A stretch of DNA of 45,712 nt from an uncultured Roseburia sp. (lineage in GTDB: Bacteria > Bacillota_A > Clostridia > Lachnospirales > Lachnospiraceae), in NCBI GenBank assembly GCA_900557275.1, contig USRX01000013.1:1-45712 (forward strand). Reading direction: 5' to 3'. Numbering within the stretch: position 1 is the first letter of the stretch; every line of letters starts with the position of its first letter. Made by a program: the position numbers and the translations under genes. The notes beneath the pieces are model-generated. The model made no database searches. It saw only the letters and a list, made by a program, of their open reading frames with translations, and was not told the origin of the DNA. This document shows, in pieces, positions 33,563 through 43,031 of the stretch.

Positions 33563-34024
33563 ATGGAGATTGAACGTAAATTTTTAATTTCAAAACTGCC
33601 GGAAAATCTTTCTGATTATCCTTTTCATCAGATCGAACAGGGGTATCTGACCACCAATCCTGTTGTACGCATCCGCAGACAAGATGATGATTATATACTG
33701 ACTTATAAGGGTAACGGCATGATGGCGCGGGAAGAATATAATCTGCCCCTGACAAAAGAAGCTTACGAGCAGCTGCGGCCAAAGATTGAGGGAGTCCTGA
33801 TCGCAAAGCGCAGGTATTGCATTCCGCTGGAGCCATATACGATCGAACTGGATGTGTTTGAAGAAGATCTCGCTGGAATGATTCTGGCTGAAGTGGAATT
33901 TTCAAACATAGATGAAGCAGAAGCATTCTGTCCACCGGAATGGTTTGTGGAAGATGTGACGTTTTCGCCGGAATATCACAACAGTTATCTGGCAATGCAT
34001 GGTCGAAAGCCAGTGTCCAAATAA
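33563..34024 (+). CDS. CYTH domain protein
   Basis: This 153-aa protein starts with the diagnostic MEIERKFLI, followed by IEQGYL, VRIRRQDDDYILTYKG, YTIELDVFEED and LAEVEF. These alternate acidic/basic motifs line the CYTH tunnel that binds triphosphates with metal ions. Bacterial relatives are inorganic triphosphatases or adenylate cyclases. The lack of a CHAD domain fits a stand-alone triphosphatase-like enzyme. AAGGAG precedes the ATG at 33563. An in-frame ATG at 33488 has no site. It is the only confident plus-strand gene here and has its own terminator. Confidence 0.93.
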   Translation: MEIERKFLISKLPENLSDYPFHQIEQGYLTTNPVVRIRRQDDDYILTYKGNGMMAREEYNLPLTKEAYEQLRPKIEGVLIAKRRYCIPLEPYTIELDVFEEDLAGMILAEVEFSNIDEAEAFCPPEWFVEDVTFSPEYHNSYLAMHGRKPVSK

Positions 34025-34049
34025 AATCGTATATGATTTAAAGAAAAAC

Positions 34050-34107
34050 AGCCGGAAATCGAAACATTTTTTCAAATAATTGTTTACGGATTTCCAGCTA
34101 TTTTTTT
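34050..34107 (+). terminator. terminator of the CYTH gene
   Basis: Arms AGCCGGAAATC (34050-34060) and GATTTCCAGCT (34089-34099) pair with one mismatch across a 28-base loop, followed by seven T on the plus strand, 26 bases after the stop. Confidence 0.75.
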
Positions 34108-34201
34108 ACATATTAATTTTCATGCCACACGTTTTCCAGCGACACAAATCGTCATATTTTTTACCTATCCCTGTCTCAAATGGGGGATGAAACATTTTTC
34201 G

Positions 34202-34867
34202 TTATACCATCCGGCTGCCTTCGTATTTCTGGCGGGTGCGGATGCAATGTTTCAATTCCATATATCGGTCGGTCAGTTTGCCTTCCGGGATGACGACATC
34301 CAGGCAGACAGCCAGATCATCGATCAGCTTATCGTCAATATCAGCATACATCTCGGATACGATCTGATATTTTTCATCAAAGCTTTCTGCATCAAGGAAT
34401 TTCATCAGCCATGGATTTGCCTGTTCTGATTCTAAATCAGGATCTGCTGATGCTTTTTCTGATTCTTCTAAAGGTACTCCATCTGATAATGAATTCTGTT
34501 CTGCCTCTGAAATCTCCGGTGTATTTCCCATAGAAGTCTTGTTTTCTCTGTCAAACACGGACATCTCATCTAAAGCTCTATTTCTTTCAGGAGCTTCTGT
34601 ATATGTAACGATCTCCGGCAATCCTACTTCCAGATCTTCCATATATTGGAAACGGTATTTTTGTGTGACTTCCGGATATTTTTCATGATCTACTTCACTG
34701 ATAAACATATCGAACGGACGGATGTAGATTCCAAAGTCTCCATACAATGCCTGATATACGACCATTTTTTCGTCTGTTTCAGAATGTTTTCCAACTGCAA
34801 CGATCTGATATGGTTTCTTTTTAAAATGTAAATATTTTTCTCCTGCTTTCGGATTTCCCTGTGGCAT
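34202..34867 (-). CDS. DUF1653 domain protein with variable acidic tail
   Basis: In this 221-aa protein residues about 1-75 match the DUF1653 pattern: GNPKAGEKYLHFKKKPYQIV, AVGKHSETDEKMVVYQALYG, then YIRPFDMFISEVDHEKYPEV and QKYRF. The function of this small beta domain is unknown. The remainder is acidic, rich in Glu and Ser, with a C-terminal helical section. I choose ATG 34867, which has GGGAG 6 bases upstream, over a GTG at 34909. Followed 104 bases upstream by the membrane-anchored unknown; possibly co-transcribed. Confidence 0.8.
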   Translation of the reverse strand: MPQGNPKAGEKYLHFKKKPYQIVAVGKHSETDEKMVVYQALYGDFGIYIRPFDMFISEVDHEKYPEVTQKYRFQYMEDLEVGLPEIVTYTEAPERNRALDEMSVFDRENKTSMGNTPEISEAEQNSLSDGVPLEESEKASADPDLESEQANPWLMKFLDAESFDEKYQIVSEMYADIDDKLIDDLAVCLDVVIPEGKLTDRYMELKHCIRTRQKYEGSRMV

Positions 34868-35013
34868 ATTATACTCCCTTCTATGCGCTATTGCTGTCTT
34901 CAAAGACACTCCCCTTCATATCTTCCAGACAAATCATATCATGAACAAAAGCAGTTCATGACCAACATTCGCCGTTCGTCAATCATACGAGTATGTTGAC
35001 TCTCTTGCGCTCA

Positions 35014-35586
35014 TTATATTACATATGGGCTGTCAAAATCTGTCGTTTCCAGACAGCATTCATCAATAGCACCATCTGGCTGGATGCTGTTTAGCATGTC
35101 GGTCGCTTCTCCCACAAAATCCCTTTCAAATGTGATGGATGTATCAGGACCTTTGATCATAAGATCATACACCGGCAGCATCAGGTCTTCCTGACTGTCA
35201 GAATCGTTGTCAAGCTCTGTCATAAAAGAATGGACTTTCGCTGCTGCAAGGATAGCGCCGTCGTCTGAATCCACACCGGCTGCTTCCAGAATCTCCCGTT
35301 CACTCATCTCACTTTTGTCTGATGTATATATCTCTTCCGATTGACCCTGTTCTTTTTGTCCGCCGGCAGCATTGGTCTGGTTCTGCCAAAAAGCAGATGC
35401 TGTCTGTTGATTCATTTTATGTTTTTTCTGCATGCTGCTTTGTGATGTCTGATTTGAATGATAAATTTCTGCATGCTGACGTAAGACTTCATTCGAATTA
35501 TGTTTCTCCCGATTCTGATTGGCCTGCTGCTGTTTTTTGGATGCACATACAACAATCGCTATTACGATGATCAATATAGCCCACAT
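35014..35586 (-). CDS. membrane-anchored protein of unknown function
   Basis: This 190-aa protein has one N-terminal TM helix (MWAILIIVIAIVVCAS), followed by a long Gln/Asn-rich hydrophilic linker (about 18-90) and an acidic C-terminal part containing ILAAAKVHSFMTELDNDSD. No family is recognised. Two conserved-looking Cys (IDECCLE) are near the end. GGGGAGG lies 9 bases before the ATG, supporting real translation. The 293-bp gap upstream (35587-35879) shows no gene or clear terminator. Confidence 0.75.
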   Translation of the reverse strand: MWAILIIVIAIVVCASKKQQQANQNREKHNSNEVLRQHAEIYHSNQTSQSSMQKKHKMNQQTASAFWQNQTNAAGGQKEQGQSEEIYTSDKSEMSEREILEAAGVDSDDGAILAAAKVHSFMTELDNDSDSQEDLMLPVYDLMIKGPDTSITFERDFVGEATDMLNSIQPDGAIDECCLETTDFDSPYVI

Positions 35587-35879
35587 ATGGCAAAACCTCC
35601 CCTTTTTCGCAAAAACTTTTCACAACAACACTTTATCACAAAACACGACTTTTTGCCAGCTTAAGCCAAAAGCAAAACATCAGCAAAAAAATCCCGACAG
35701 GAATATTACCATTTACCAAGTTCCCAAATCATCAGAATTTATATCTGACATTCAAGAAACGGTACATTTCCCATCAGGATCTTCTTATGTTCTACTATAC
35801 TTCTATTCTGCAGTTATTTTAACAATATTGCTACCATTTTCCAAATAAGATTCTACCAGATTCGGATACCAGACTTATT

Positions 35880-36317
35880 TTATGCTTCTTCGATCAAAGT
35901 AAACTCATCGCCATTTTTTACAGTGCCGCCATGAAGGACTTTGCAGAATACACCTTCTCTTGGCATGATGCAATCGCCCATTGTCTGATAGATTGCACAG
36001 CCCTGATGACATTCTTTTCCGATCTGCGTCAGCTCCAGAATGACATCATTGCATTTGAAACGGCTTCCGATCGGCAGTGTCTTGAAATCATATCCTTCTA
36101 CTACAAAGTTCTCGCCGAATGCACCAAATTCTACCTGTGCGCCACGGTTTCTGAACTCTTCGATCTTCTCATAAGAAAGAAGGCTTACCTGACGATGCCA
36201 TTTTCCTGCATGCGCATCACCTTTTACACCATAATCTTCAATCACTTCGATAGTGCCTACGTCTTCTTTCTGTGTTCCTTTTTTCTCGCTTGTACATACT
36301 GCTAATACTTTTCCCAT
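35880..36317 (-). CDS. MOSC domain protein
   Basis: This 145-aa stand-alone MOSC domain has GDAHAGKWHRQVSLLS, FGAFGENFVVEG, the key Cys in GKECHQGCAIYQTMGDCIM and REGVFCKVLHGG. MOSC domains bind molybdenum cofactor-linked sulfur or molybdopterin in enzymes such as mARC and YiiM. Clostridial single-domain versions often sit with molybdopterin genes, which are not seen here. GGAGG lies 11 bases before the ATG. Confidence 0.93.
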   Translation of the reverse strand: MGKVLAVCTSEKKGTQKEDVGTIEVIEDYGVKGDAHAGKWHRQVSLLSYEKIEEFRNRGAQVEFGAFGENFVVEGYDFKTLPIGSRFKCNDVILELTQIGKECHQGCAIYQTMGDCIMPREGVFCKVLHGGTVKNGDEFTLIEEA

Positions 36318-36457
36318 GTCTGCATTTTCCTCCGGATAATCCTTAATCTTTTCCCTTTATAATCTGACGTACACTTACATAAAAATAAATGTGTCATCAG
36401 CTTTAGATAAGAATAACATACCATCGGAGTATGCTTCAATGCAAAAAAATACCGTAC

Positions 36458-37366
36458 CTATGCAGATCCTGCAACAGACCAGTGATTTAATTCTTTTTCT
36501 ATCTTTCGTTCCCGGTCGAGCAGGGAAAGTTTTGCCGCTTTCAGGGCGGAAATGACACAATCAATCTTTTTCTCCATGCCCATAACCTGTTCTTTTGCCA
36601 TTTTGACGCGGATATGAAGCTCCTGATCTGAAAACAGATTATCAGGAAAAATATCTGCGTACTGACGGAATCCATAGATGCTCACGTGCAATTTTTCCTG
36701 AATCTGAAATTCAGCAAGCTGTGTACGGAAACGTGAAATCATAACCTGCAGATTTTCCATCCGTTTCTGCGCCGTTTCCATATGGTTATATTTTACAACG
36801 TCTGAGATCAGACTGCCGCCTGACAGTTCTCTCGTTCCCCAGCGCTCTGCCATGCTCAGGCTCTCATATACGCTTCGTGCAGCAGCCATGGCAAGATTCC
36901 CTGCGTCCATGGCTTCCTGTAATTCTGTTTTATCAATATTCATCTGTTCCAGCCGGATCTCTTTTTGCAGGATCTCATTTTCTTCGGCATGAATCTGTTC
37001 TAATTTTTGCTGATACCGTCCTTCACAGCCGGAAAGTGCTTTTTCCTCTGTTTCATATTGCGCGATCCGTTTTCGCACATCTTTCAGTTCACACTGTGTC
37101 AGGCGCATCCTTGCCAGCATTTCCAGTATTTCTCTTTGCTGTTCCTGAAATTCACGATCGCCATCGCTTCGGATCTGACGATAATAGAAAAGCATATCCT
37201 GTGTTTCTGTATCGGACGTATTTTTCTGCCACGGACAAAAGATTTTTCCCTGTGCTCCCTCTCTGACAGAGAGCATTTTTTCATCCCCATACAGACAGGA
37301 AAGCATACGTCTGATTCTTTTTTCTCTTCGGGCCTGCCCCATCAGTTTTTTTAATTCTCTGTCCAA
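36458..37366 (-). CDS. coiled-coil protein of unknown function
   Basis: A 302-aa cytoplasmic protein, if started at the TTG at 37366, where GGGGGAT lies 6 bases upstream; no other in-frame start has a ribosome-binding site. Most of the chain is predicted helical with heptad-like Leu/Ile and Glu/Lys/Gln (for example LEMLARMRLTQCELKDVRKR and REIKEIL-like segments). There is no signal or TM segment. No family recognised. An inverted repeat overlaps its presumed promoter (37426-37459). Confidence 0.7.
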   Translation of the reverse strand: MDRELKKLMGQARREKRIRRMLSCLYGDEKMLSVREGAQGKIFCPWQKNTSDTETQDMLFYYRQIRSDGDREFQEQQREILEMLARMRLTQCELKDVRKRIAQYETEEKALSGCEGRYQQKLEQIHAEENEILQKEIRLEQMNIDKTELQEAMDAGNLAMAAARSVYESLSMAERWGTRELSGGSLISDVVKYNHMETAQKRMENLQVMISRFRTQLAEFQIQEKLHVSIYGFRQYADIFPDNLFSDQELHIRVKMAKEQVMGMEKKIDCVISALKAAKLSLLDRERKIEKELNHWSVAGSA

Positions 37367-37425
37367 AATAATCCCCCTATCACAACGAATGTACCCCGGA
37401 ATAAAAATCGCTTCCGGAAACACTC

Positions 37426-37459
37426 GAAATATCCATATATTTTGTCATACGGATATTTC
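37426..37459 (-). promoter_or_regulatory. 9-bp inverted repeat in the promoter region of the coiled-coil gene
   Basis: GAAATATCC (37426-37434) and GGATATTTC (37451-37459) are perfect complements with a 16-base spacer. A TTGACA on the minus strand immediately precedes it, and a TATAAT lies 13 bases further upstream. The symmetry and position suggest an operator, or a hairpin in the 5' leader. The 292-bp gap 37367-37658 holds no other feature. Confidence 0.5.
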
Positions 37460-37658
37460 TGTCAATCAAATTATACTATATGAGACAGAGGTAAAACTAT
37501 TCCCTTTTCGTTATTTTTATTGCAAATTCTGAATGACTAAAATTCTCTGTAACCATAACCCTAAGAGCTTCAGAAGTCTGTTAAAATACGTCCTCCCCAT
37601 TATCCCAGACCAAACCCTATAAAGAATCTCATCATGAACGATAATGAAGCATCATGTA

Positions 37659-39767
37659 TTACTTCTCCCGCAATTTTTCCACAAGAGCATACACCTCCGG
37701 TCGATGCTGCTTCATATGTTCATCCAGACGGTGCCGCCGTTCCTGAAAACGCTGCGCCAGCTCCGGATGTTCGGAAGCGATCCGCTGATGCACTTCTTTT
37801 CGGTGCTCTTCAAAATATGCAGCCAATGTCTGTTCGTCTTTTCCGGAAATATTTACGATTTCCTTCAAATGTTCTTCCAGATGCTCCAGCCATTCATCCT
37901 CATCAAAAGCGTCCATATGCACCCACCGACCATGGAACAATTTTTCTACATCTCCGGTTTCTTTTAAAAGTTCAATCTGACGACGGATCTGCTTCTCAAT
38001 CTGCACCTCTGTCTCTGAACCAAACGCCCACACAAACTCCTGCACCCGATTATCTATCCGTTTTCGTAACTGGCTTCGCTGTTCGTTTTCCACACCGCCT
38101 TCCAGTGGATATGGTTTTTGGATACCCATATCTTTCAGCGCGATATGGATCGTCCGACGCACGCTTCCCTCTTCGATCATATATCCCAGTCCCAGTTTTC
38201 GCAGCTGTTCATTCAGCTCTGCGATATGCTCAGTAATGTAAAAACGGATACCTTTTTCTTTCAGAGAACGATACAGGTTTTCCAGACGTTCTGCCGCTGT
38301 GATATCCAGACTTCCGATACCGCCGGCATCCAGGATGACTGCCCTCGTATTTTCCTGAAGCTCATTTTCAATCTCCCTCTGCATTACCTGCACATTTGCA
38401 AAAAAGAGACTGCTGCTGAAACGGTAGATCAGTACACCTTCTACCGCATGCACCTGTTGTCCTTCTTTCAGATCACGGAAATGTTCATGCCCCGGCTGCA
38501 CGCCCAGGAAACAGGTGGAAGGTCTGGCAGTTCGGATAACCATCTCAGCAAAGGACAGAATGATGCCGATCAGTACACCGTTGATCGTACCGAGGAACAA
38601 CACGCCAAAGAAAGCCCCTAGGAAAATGAGACATTCCGTGCGGCTGACTTTCCAGAGCTTTGGAATCAGTTCAAACTCAGTAGCGCCAAGCAATGCGGAG
38701 ATGACGATAGCCGTCAGCACCGGTACCGGAAGATAGCCGATAAATCCGGTTCCGCACAGGAGCAGAACAATCATAGAGCCACCTGCCACCAGACCGGTCA
38801 GCTGTGTCTTTCCCTGATACTGCTCGCTCATGGCAGTACGGGAAACAGAACCGTTCATCGGGCAACAGCCGGTAAATGCCGCCATGAAGTTTCCAATGGA
38901 AAATGCCAGGATTTCCCGGTTGTCATCAATTTTATACCCATTTTTCTGTGCAAAATTATTTTCCGCCAGCAGGGTCTCCGCCATAATAACGACAGCAACA
39001 GAAAGGCTGATAGTAATCGCTTCCTGCAATGGCACAGCCGTAAAATCCGGGATTCCCCATTTTGGCATCCCCGGCTGAACGGCTGTCAGCGTCTGAATGC
39101 CCATTTCCCGCAGTGGCAGAACGCCGGTCATTACCGCGCCGGCCGCCATCAGAACAACAGCCATAGGGAATTTCGGAATCCATTTTTTTGCCGCCAGAAG
39201 GATCACAAGGGATATCGCACCAAGAAGCAACGACGGTATGCTGATATGCGCTGCGGTCTCTCCAATGTGCTCCGCAAGCTCCAACAATTCTCCAGTTCCT
39301 GCCGTTCCACCCAGGATCTTCGGCACCTGCATAAGAATAATCGTTGTACAGATACCGCTGATAAATCCGCCCATAACAGGTGTGGAGATAAAATTAACCA
39401 GTTTTCCTGCCTTCAGGACGGAAAATGCCAGTAACCAAAGTGCCACAAAAAATGTCAGCATACCTACTGCCGCAATCGCCTCTGATGTCCCGCTCTCGAT
39501 ATTCAGACTCAGCAGCGCTGCACCTACAAGAGCTGCCGGTGCTGCATCTACGCCAAAGATAAACTGCGGCGATGTGGAAAATAACGCAAATGCCAATATC
39601 GGGAATACCGAACCATACAGACCATACACTGCCGGAAGTCCGGCAATCTGTGCATATCCCATAGAGATCGGTATGGACACAGCCATAATGATGATTCCAG
39701 CCACGATATCTTTGGACAGATTTTTCTTATCGTAATGCCGAAGTGTCGGCGCAAGTTTTATGTTCAT
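37659..39767 (-). CDS. SulP-family anion transporter with STAS domain and long C-terminal extension
   Basis: This 702-aa protein's residues about 15-410 form the SLC26/SulP membrane domain (DIVAGIIIMAVSIPISMGYAQ; TPVMGGFISGICTTIIL). It is followed by a STAS domain (about 425-535; LIYRFSSSLFFANV, AVILDAGGIGSLDITAAERL). It probably moves sulfate, bicarbonate or a dicarboxylate. The remaining about 155 residues are highly charged and helical, rich in His, Glu and Arg (for example RWVHMDAFDEDEWLEHLEEH), which is not usual for the family. GGAGG 5 bases before ATG 39767 fixes the start. An ATG 14 codons earlier lacks a site. Confidence 0.93.
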   Translation of the reverse strand: MNIKLAPTLRHYDKKNLSKDIVAGIIIMAVSIPISMGYAQIAGLPAVYGLYGSVFPILAFALFSTSPQFIFGVDAAPAALVGAALLSLNIESGTSEAIAAVGMLTFFVALWLLAFSVLKAGKLVNFISTPVMGGFISGICTTIILMQVPKILGGTAGTGELLELAEHIGETAAHISIPSLLLGAISLVILLAAKKWIPKFPMAVVLMAAGAVMTGVLPLREMGIQTLTAVQPGMPKWGIPDFTAVPLQEAITISLSVAVVIMAETLLAENNFAQKNGYKIDDNREILAFSIGNFMAAFTGCCPMNGSVSRTAMSEQYQGKTQLTGLVAGGSMIVLLLCGTGFIGYLPVPVLTAIVISALLGATEFELIPKLWKVSRTECLIFLGAFFGVLFLGTINGVLIGIILSFAEMVIRTARPSTCFLGVQPGHEHFRDLKEGQQVHAVEGVLIYRFSSSLFFANVQVMQREIENELQENTRAVILDAGGIGSLDITAAERLENLYRSLKEKGIRFYITEHIAELNEQLRKLGLGYMIEEGSVRRTIHIALKDMGIQKPYPLEGGVENEQRSQLRKRIDNRVQEFVWAFGSETEVQIEKQIRRQIELLKETGDVEKLFHGRWVHMDAFDEDEWLEHLEEHLKEIVNISGKDEQTLAAYFEEHRKEVHQRIASEHPELAQRFQERRHRLDEHMKQHRPEVYALVEKLREK

Positions 39768-39833
39768 ATAATCCTCCATCCGTTTTATTGGAAACGGTAA
39801 TTTTTGCATTCCTATCCACTATTATATAACGAA

Positions 39834-39868
39834 AACGGGAAAGCGCAAAATTTTCTGCCTTCCCCGTT
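39834..39868 (-). terminator. weak terminator after the 80-aa protein gene
   Basis: AACGGG (39834-39839) pairs with CCCGTT (39863-39868), with further near-complementary bases inside. On the minus strand it is followed by TTTTCG, a short U-tract. It lies between the 80-aa gene stop and the SulP start. Confidence 0.45.
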
Positions 39869-39894
39869 CATTTTATTTCTTATGACTTTATTTC

Positions 39895-40137
39895 TCATGC
39901 ATGCATCAGCACCGGTTCTTCATATTTCTGAACACTGTCTTTGATATGACTGATGATCTGTTTTTCCTCATTCTCTTCACTGCAGAATGGACTGCTGAAC
40001 ATGAAAAGTTTTCGTTTACTGTTCTTCTTACACAGCCAGTAATCCCGTCCCGCAATAACCGAATTTTCCTGTGATACCTCTACAAAATATCCTGCTTTGT
40101 AATGATAACGTGCAACGACCCTGATACTTTTTTCCAT
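39895..40137 (-). CDS. 80-aa protein of unknown function
   Basis: A small soluble, basic-then-acidic protein starts at ATG 40137 (GGGGTGG just upstream; a GTG at 40146 overlaps it). It has an N-terminal beta-rich part RVVARYHYKAGYFVEVSQ, a Lys-rich turn and a C-terminal helix. No family recognised. It sits alone between SulP and mcrC. The 232-bp region before it holds no clear promoter. Confidence 0.65.
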   Translation of the reverse strand: MEKSIRVVARYHYKAGYFVEVSQENSVIAGRDYWLCKKNSKRKLFMFSSPFCSEENEEKQIISHIKDSVQKYEEPVLMHA

Positions 40138-40369
40138 TTCATCCACCCCTGTACTTTATTATGCATATTTACAGTTTCTGTATACGATCCGGCATGAGAT
40201 TCCACAAAATATCTTCAACATTCTGGTTATTGTTTTTCACGATTTCAATCAGAAATAACCCACAAAAATTCCGACAGTCATCTTTCCTCTCAACCGTCAC
40301 ACACACGACCTCTCACATACTAGCACACATAAATTTTAAATACAGTCTTGATTTTTTTAGACCATGTGT

Positions 40370-41440
40370 TCAAGCCCTGTTTATACGGAAATAATCTTCT
40401 GCTATACTGTCCAGCTGTTTACGGATCTCCGAAAAATCCTGATTCAGATCTAATGTCTTTGCCCCGATCCAGTTGCCATCCATATTGTACCGACAATCCG
40501 GCAGTAACGGAGCATCTGTCTGCGCATACAACAACAGACCGGCTACATTGCCGGTATGTTTCCTATCCCAGTTTTTTACATAAGTGTAGATCTGATACAT
40601 ATTCGGAGACTGCAGCGTACTCCTGCCATTGACATGCTGCAGGATACTCTGATAATATTTTGCATCTATGATCAGTGTCTTATCGTTATATTCCAGTGTG
40701 ATATCCGTCTGCATACCCGGCAAAAACTGCAGCATACCCGGATCCTGCGGGCCAACAAGATTCCAGTAGATCTGCGCCGGGCTTACTTTTGTCAGCCACG
40801 GGTGCTCCTGCCGGTAATATTCCAGGATGAATTTTTCATAGAGCCAGTGCATAGGCTCTTCCTCAAAAAATCCCGGTATTTTCCGGTCGCCGGATGCGGT
40901 CGTCATGAGCAGACCATGCAGTGCAAAATAACAGATGTTTAAAAGCATCTCATAATTCTGATTGCTCCTCTGATAAGTAACCTGATGCCACCGGATCTCA
41001 CTGACTTCCAACAAGTGAACCTGATCAAAAAAGGCAAGAACCTTACGCAATTCCCGTTTGCTTATATCCGCCACTTTCGGACTGCGCAGCAACGCGCACA
41101 TAGTCGTCTTTAAGATCTGGTTGCATAGATTATCCTCCGAAAGTTCCTCGTATTCACAGCAGATCTTTTTCTTATGCTGCATACGATTCTGCAGTGTTTC
41201 CTGAAATGCGATCTTACCCCGGATCGTGGTCAGATCCTCTTTCTGAGACACATATTCCCGATACAATCCCTGCTTGACCTGCTGCGCCACACCGATGGAC
41301 AAGATCGCTGCCATCAGGTCTTCCTCATGTTCGAAAGATTCTGCGGCAACTCTGTCATAGTTTTTCTGCTTCAGCACATGGAAGGCATAAGCGAGCATAT
41401 AGTAAATATTTTTTATGTAGATCCTTCTATCTCTGGTCAT
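40370..41440 (-). CDS. mcrC: McrC-like nuclease subunit of a McrBC type IV restriction system
   Basis: This 356-aa protein of the McrC family opens with IYIKNIYYMLAYAF (typical YYLLAYA-like start). It contains GKIAFQETLQNR and the C-terminal PD-(D/E)xK nuclease core MQTDITLEYNDKTLIIDAKYY (Asp, then Asp-x-Lys). The McrC subunit joins the McrB GTPase/AAA+ ring and cleaves modified DNA. The start ATG 41440 overlaps mcrB by 14 bases, with GGAG 6 bases upstream, so the pair is translationally coupled. No terminator is visible after it. Confidence 0.9.
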   Translation of the reverse strand: MTRDRRIYIKNIYYMLAYAFHVLKQKNYDRVAAESFEHEEDLMAAILSIGVAQQVKQGLYREYVSQKEDLTTIRGKIAFQETLQNRMQHKKKICCEYEELSEDNLCNQILKTTMCALLRSPKVADISKRELRKVLAFFDQVHLLEVSEIRWHQVTYQRSNQNYEMLLNICYFALHGLLMTTASGDRKIPGFFEEEPMHWLYEKFILEYYRQEHPWLTKVSPAQIYWNLVGPQDPGMLQFLPGMQTDITLEYNDKTLIIDAKYYQSILQHVNGRSTLQSPNMYQIYTYVKNWDRKHTGNVAGLLLYAQTDAPLLPDCRYNMDGNWIGAKTLDLNQDFSEIRKQLDSIAEDYFRINRA

Positions 41441-43031
41441 CACATACTCCACGCAGACACTGTTTCCAGTAAGCGAGTTTTTCCCGGTTATCAAACCAGT
41501 ATTCGGAGATCATCGGAATCAGATCAAATTCAACAACGGAACGTATCCAGTCTAACGTACAGGTTTCCTGTGTTTTTCCACAGAAATAACTGTGACCGAT
41601 GCAAAATCCGCTTCCCAGAGATTCGTCTGCTTCAATCTCAGCGTTTAGCTGCTGCACCTGTCGGATCAGTTCATCAAACCTTGCATTTTCCAGACTTCTC
41701 TCATAAGACTGAAATCCTTCGGATAAAAATCCCGGAACGACTTCAAAGAAACTGAACCGTCTGCGCAGGGCATAGTCGATCATTGCCAGACTGCGGTCTG
41801 CAGTATTCATCATTCCTATAATGCAGAGATTATCCGGCACGCAAAACGGTTCGCCGGTATAAGCCAGCTGGGCAGATGTGCCACGATAATCTTTTTCAAT
41901 GAGCATCAACAACTCGCCAAAAATCTTGCTTAAGTTTCCACGATTGATCTCATCGATCAGGAAAAAGTATTCCCGGCCAGGATCCTGCGCCGCTTTTTCA
42001 CAAAACTGCAGAAAAATGCCTTTTTTCAGCTCATAGCCTTCGCCTTCTGGCCGATATCCCATGATAAATTCTTCATAAGAATAGCTCTGATGGAACTGTA
42101 CAAAACCGATACGGTAATCATCCTTCTGTCCCATCATGGCATAAGCCAGACGTTTTGCCGTAAAGGTTTTTCCTACACCCGGCGCACCTTGTAAGATTAC
42201 GTTCTTTTTGTTTCGCAGCAATCCTGTCAGCAGATCATACCGTTCCTCTGTCATATAGACTTCTGATAGAAACGCTTCTTTGGTGTAGCTCGGAAATATT
42301 TCTTTCCATATATCCAGTTCTGATTCCGGCCGTGCTTCGTTCCCTGCCCGATACCATCTCTGTTCAATATAATCCGCAAGTTCCCAGGTCAGTGTCTTCA
42401 ACTGTGGATCTGAATAACATCCATCGGCACTCAGTCCTCGAAATGTTTCGATGAGTGCAAGATCATCCCTCACAAGACGATTAATCTCATTAAACAGGCC
42501 GTATCCCTCGCTCATGCTGGAAAAATTTTTCCTTTGACTCAATTCATAGACATCATCTTCCAGCACAGTGGAAACTGCTTTGTACAGACTGTACTGATAT
42601 ACATAGTACTTGTCCGGGTAACGCATCCACAGATACACACTAATGATCATAACGTTCTGATAATGTTTCTGCCACTGATCCGCCAGATATTTTCGCCGCA
42701 GAAGCTCCATTCCTTCCATAAAATCTTCACTTCGCTTCGTGAGATCCTGGGATTCATCAAACAGGTTCCGAAACAGCCGTCGTACGCTTTCCGCCTCATG
42801 AGCCGACAACAGTCGGACAATTTCTCTTGGGTAAGCGTATATTTGAGACAGCAGACCGTTGTGCTTTCTTGTGGCCTCCATATACATTGCACCGAAATCT
42901 TCGGCATCGATGTCCCAGTATTTCTGGAAATGTGCGATCGACTCCCATATTGGTTTCATATCATCCCAGTGCTGTGGGAGATAGGTAGTAAATGAAGTCA
43001 GGATTTGTTTTAATTTTTGTTCATTAAGCAT
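41427..43031 (-). CDS. mcrB: McrB-like AAA+ GTPase with atypical N-terminal domain
   Basis: In this 534-aa protein the C-terminal half (about 270-480) is a McrB AAA+ domain: Walker A LQGAPGVGKTF, GYRPEGEGYELKKGIF, Walker B FFLIDEINRGNLSKIFGEL, the McrB-specific MMNTADRSLAMID and the arginine finger RRRFSF. The N-terminal about 265 residues should recognise the DNA modification. They do not look like the DUF3578 5-methylcytosine domain of E. coli McrB; the YLWMRYPDKYYVYQYSLYK stretch is a different module. AAGGAAG about 7 bases before the ATG supports the start. Together with mcrC it forms a two-gene defence operon against modified phage or foreign DNA. Confidence 0.92.
   Translation of the reverse strand: MLNEQKLKQILTSFTTYLPQHWDDMKPIWESIAHFQKYWDIDAEDFGAMYMEATRKHNGLLSQIYAYPREIVRLLSAHEAESVRRLFRNLFDESQDLTKRSEDFMEGMELLRRKYLADQWQKHYQNVMIISVYLWMRYPDKYYVYQYSLYKAVSTVLEDDVYELSQRKNFSSMSEGYGLFNEINRLVRDDLALIETFRGLSADGCYSDPQLKTLTWELADYIEQRWYRAGNEARPESELDIWKEIFPSYTKEAFLSEVYMTEERYDLLTGLLRNKKNVILQGAPGVGKTFTAKRLAYAMMGQKDDYRIGFVQFHQSYSYEEFIMGYRPEGEGYELKKGIFLQFCEKAAQDPGREYFFLIDEINRGNLSKIFGELLMLIEKDYRGTSAQLAYTGEPFCVPDNLCIIGMMNTADRSLAMIDYALRRRFSFFEVVPGFLSEGFQSYERSLENARFDELIRQVQQLNAEIEADESLGSGFCIGHSYFCGKTQETCTLDWIRSVVEFDLIPMISEYWFDNREKLAYWKQCLRGVCDDQR

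Noticed and set aside
37659..39735. Plus-strand ORFs of about 110-210 codons opposite the SulP gene
   Set aside because: Shadow frames of a well-supported transporter, no family motifs, no translation signals.
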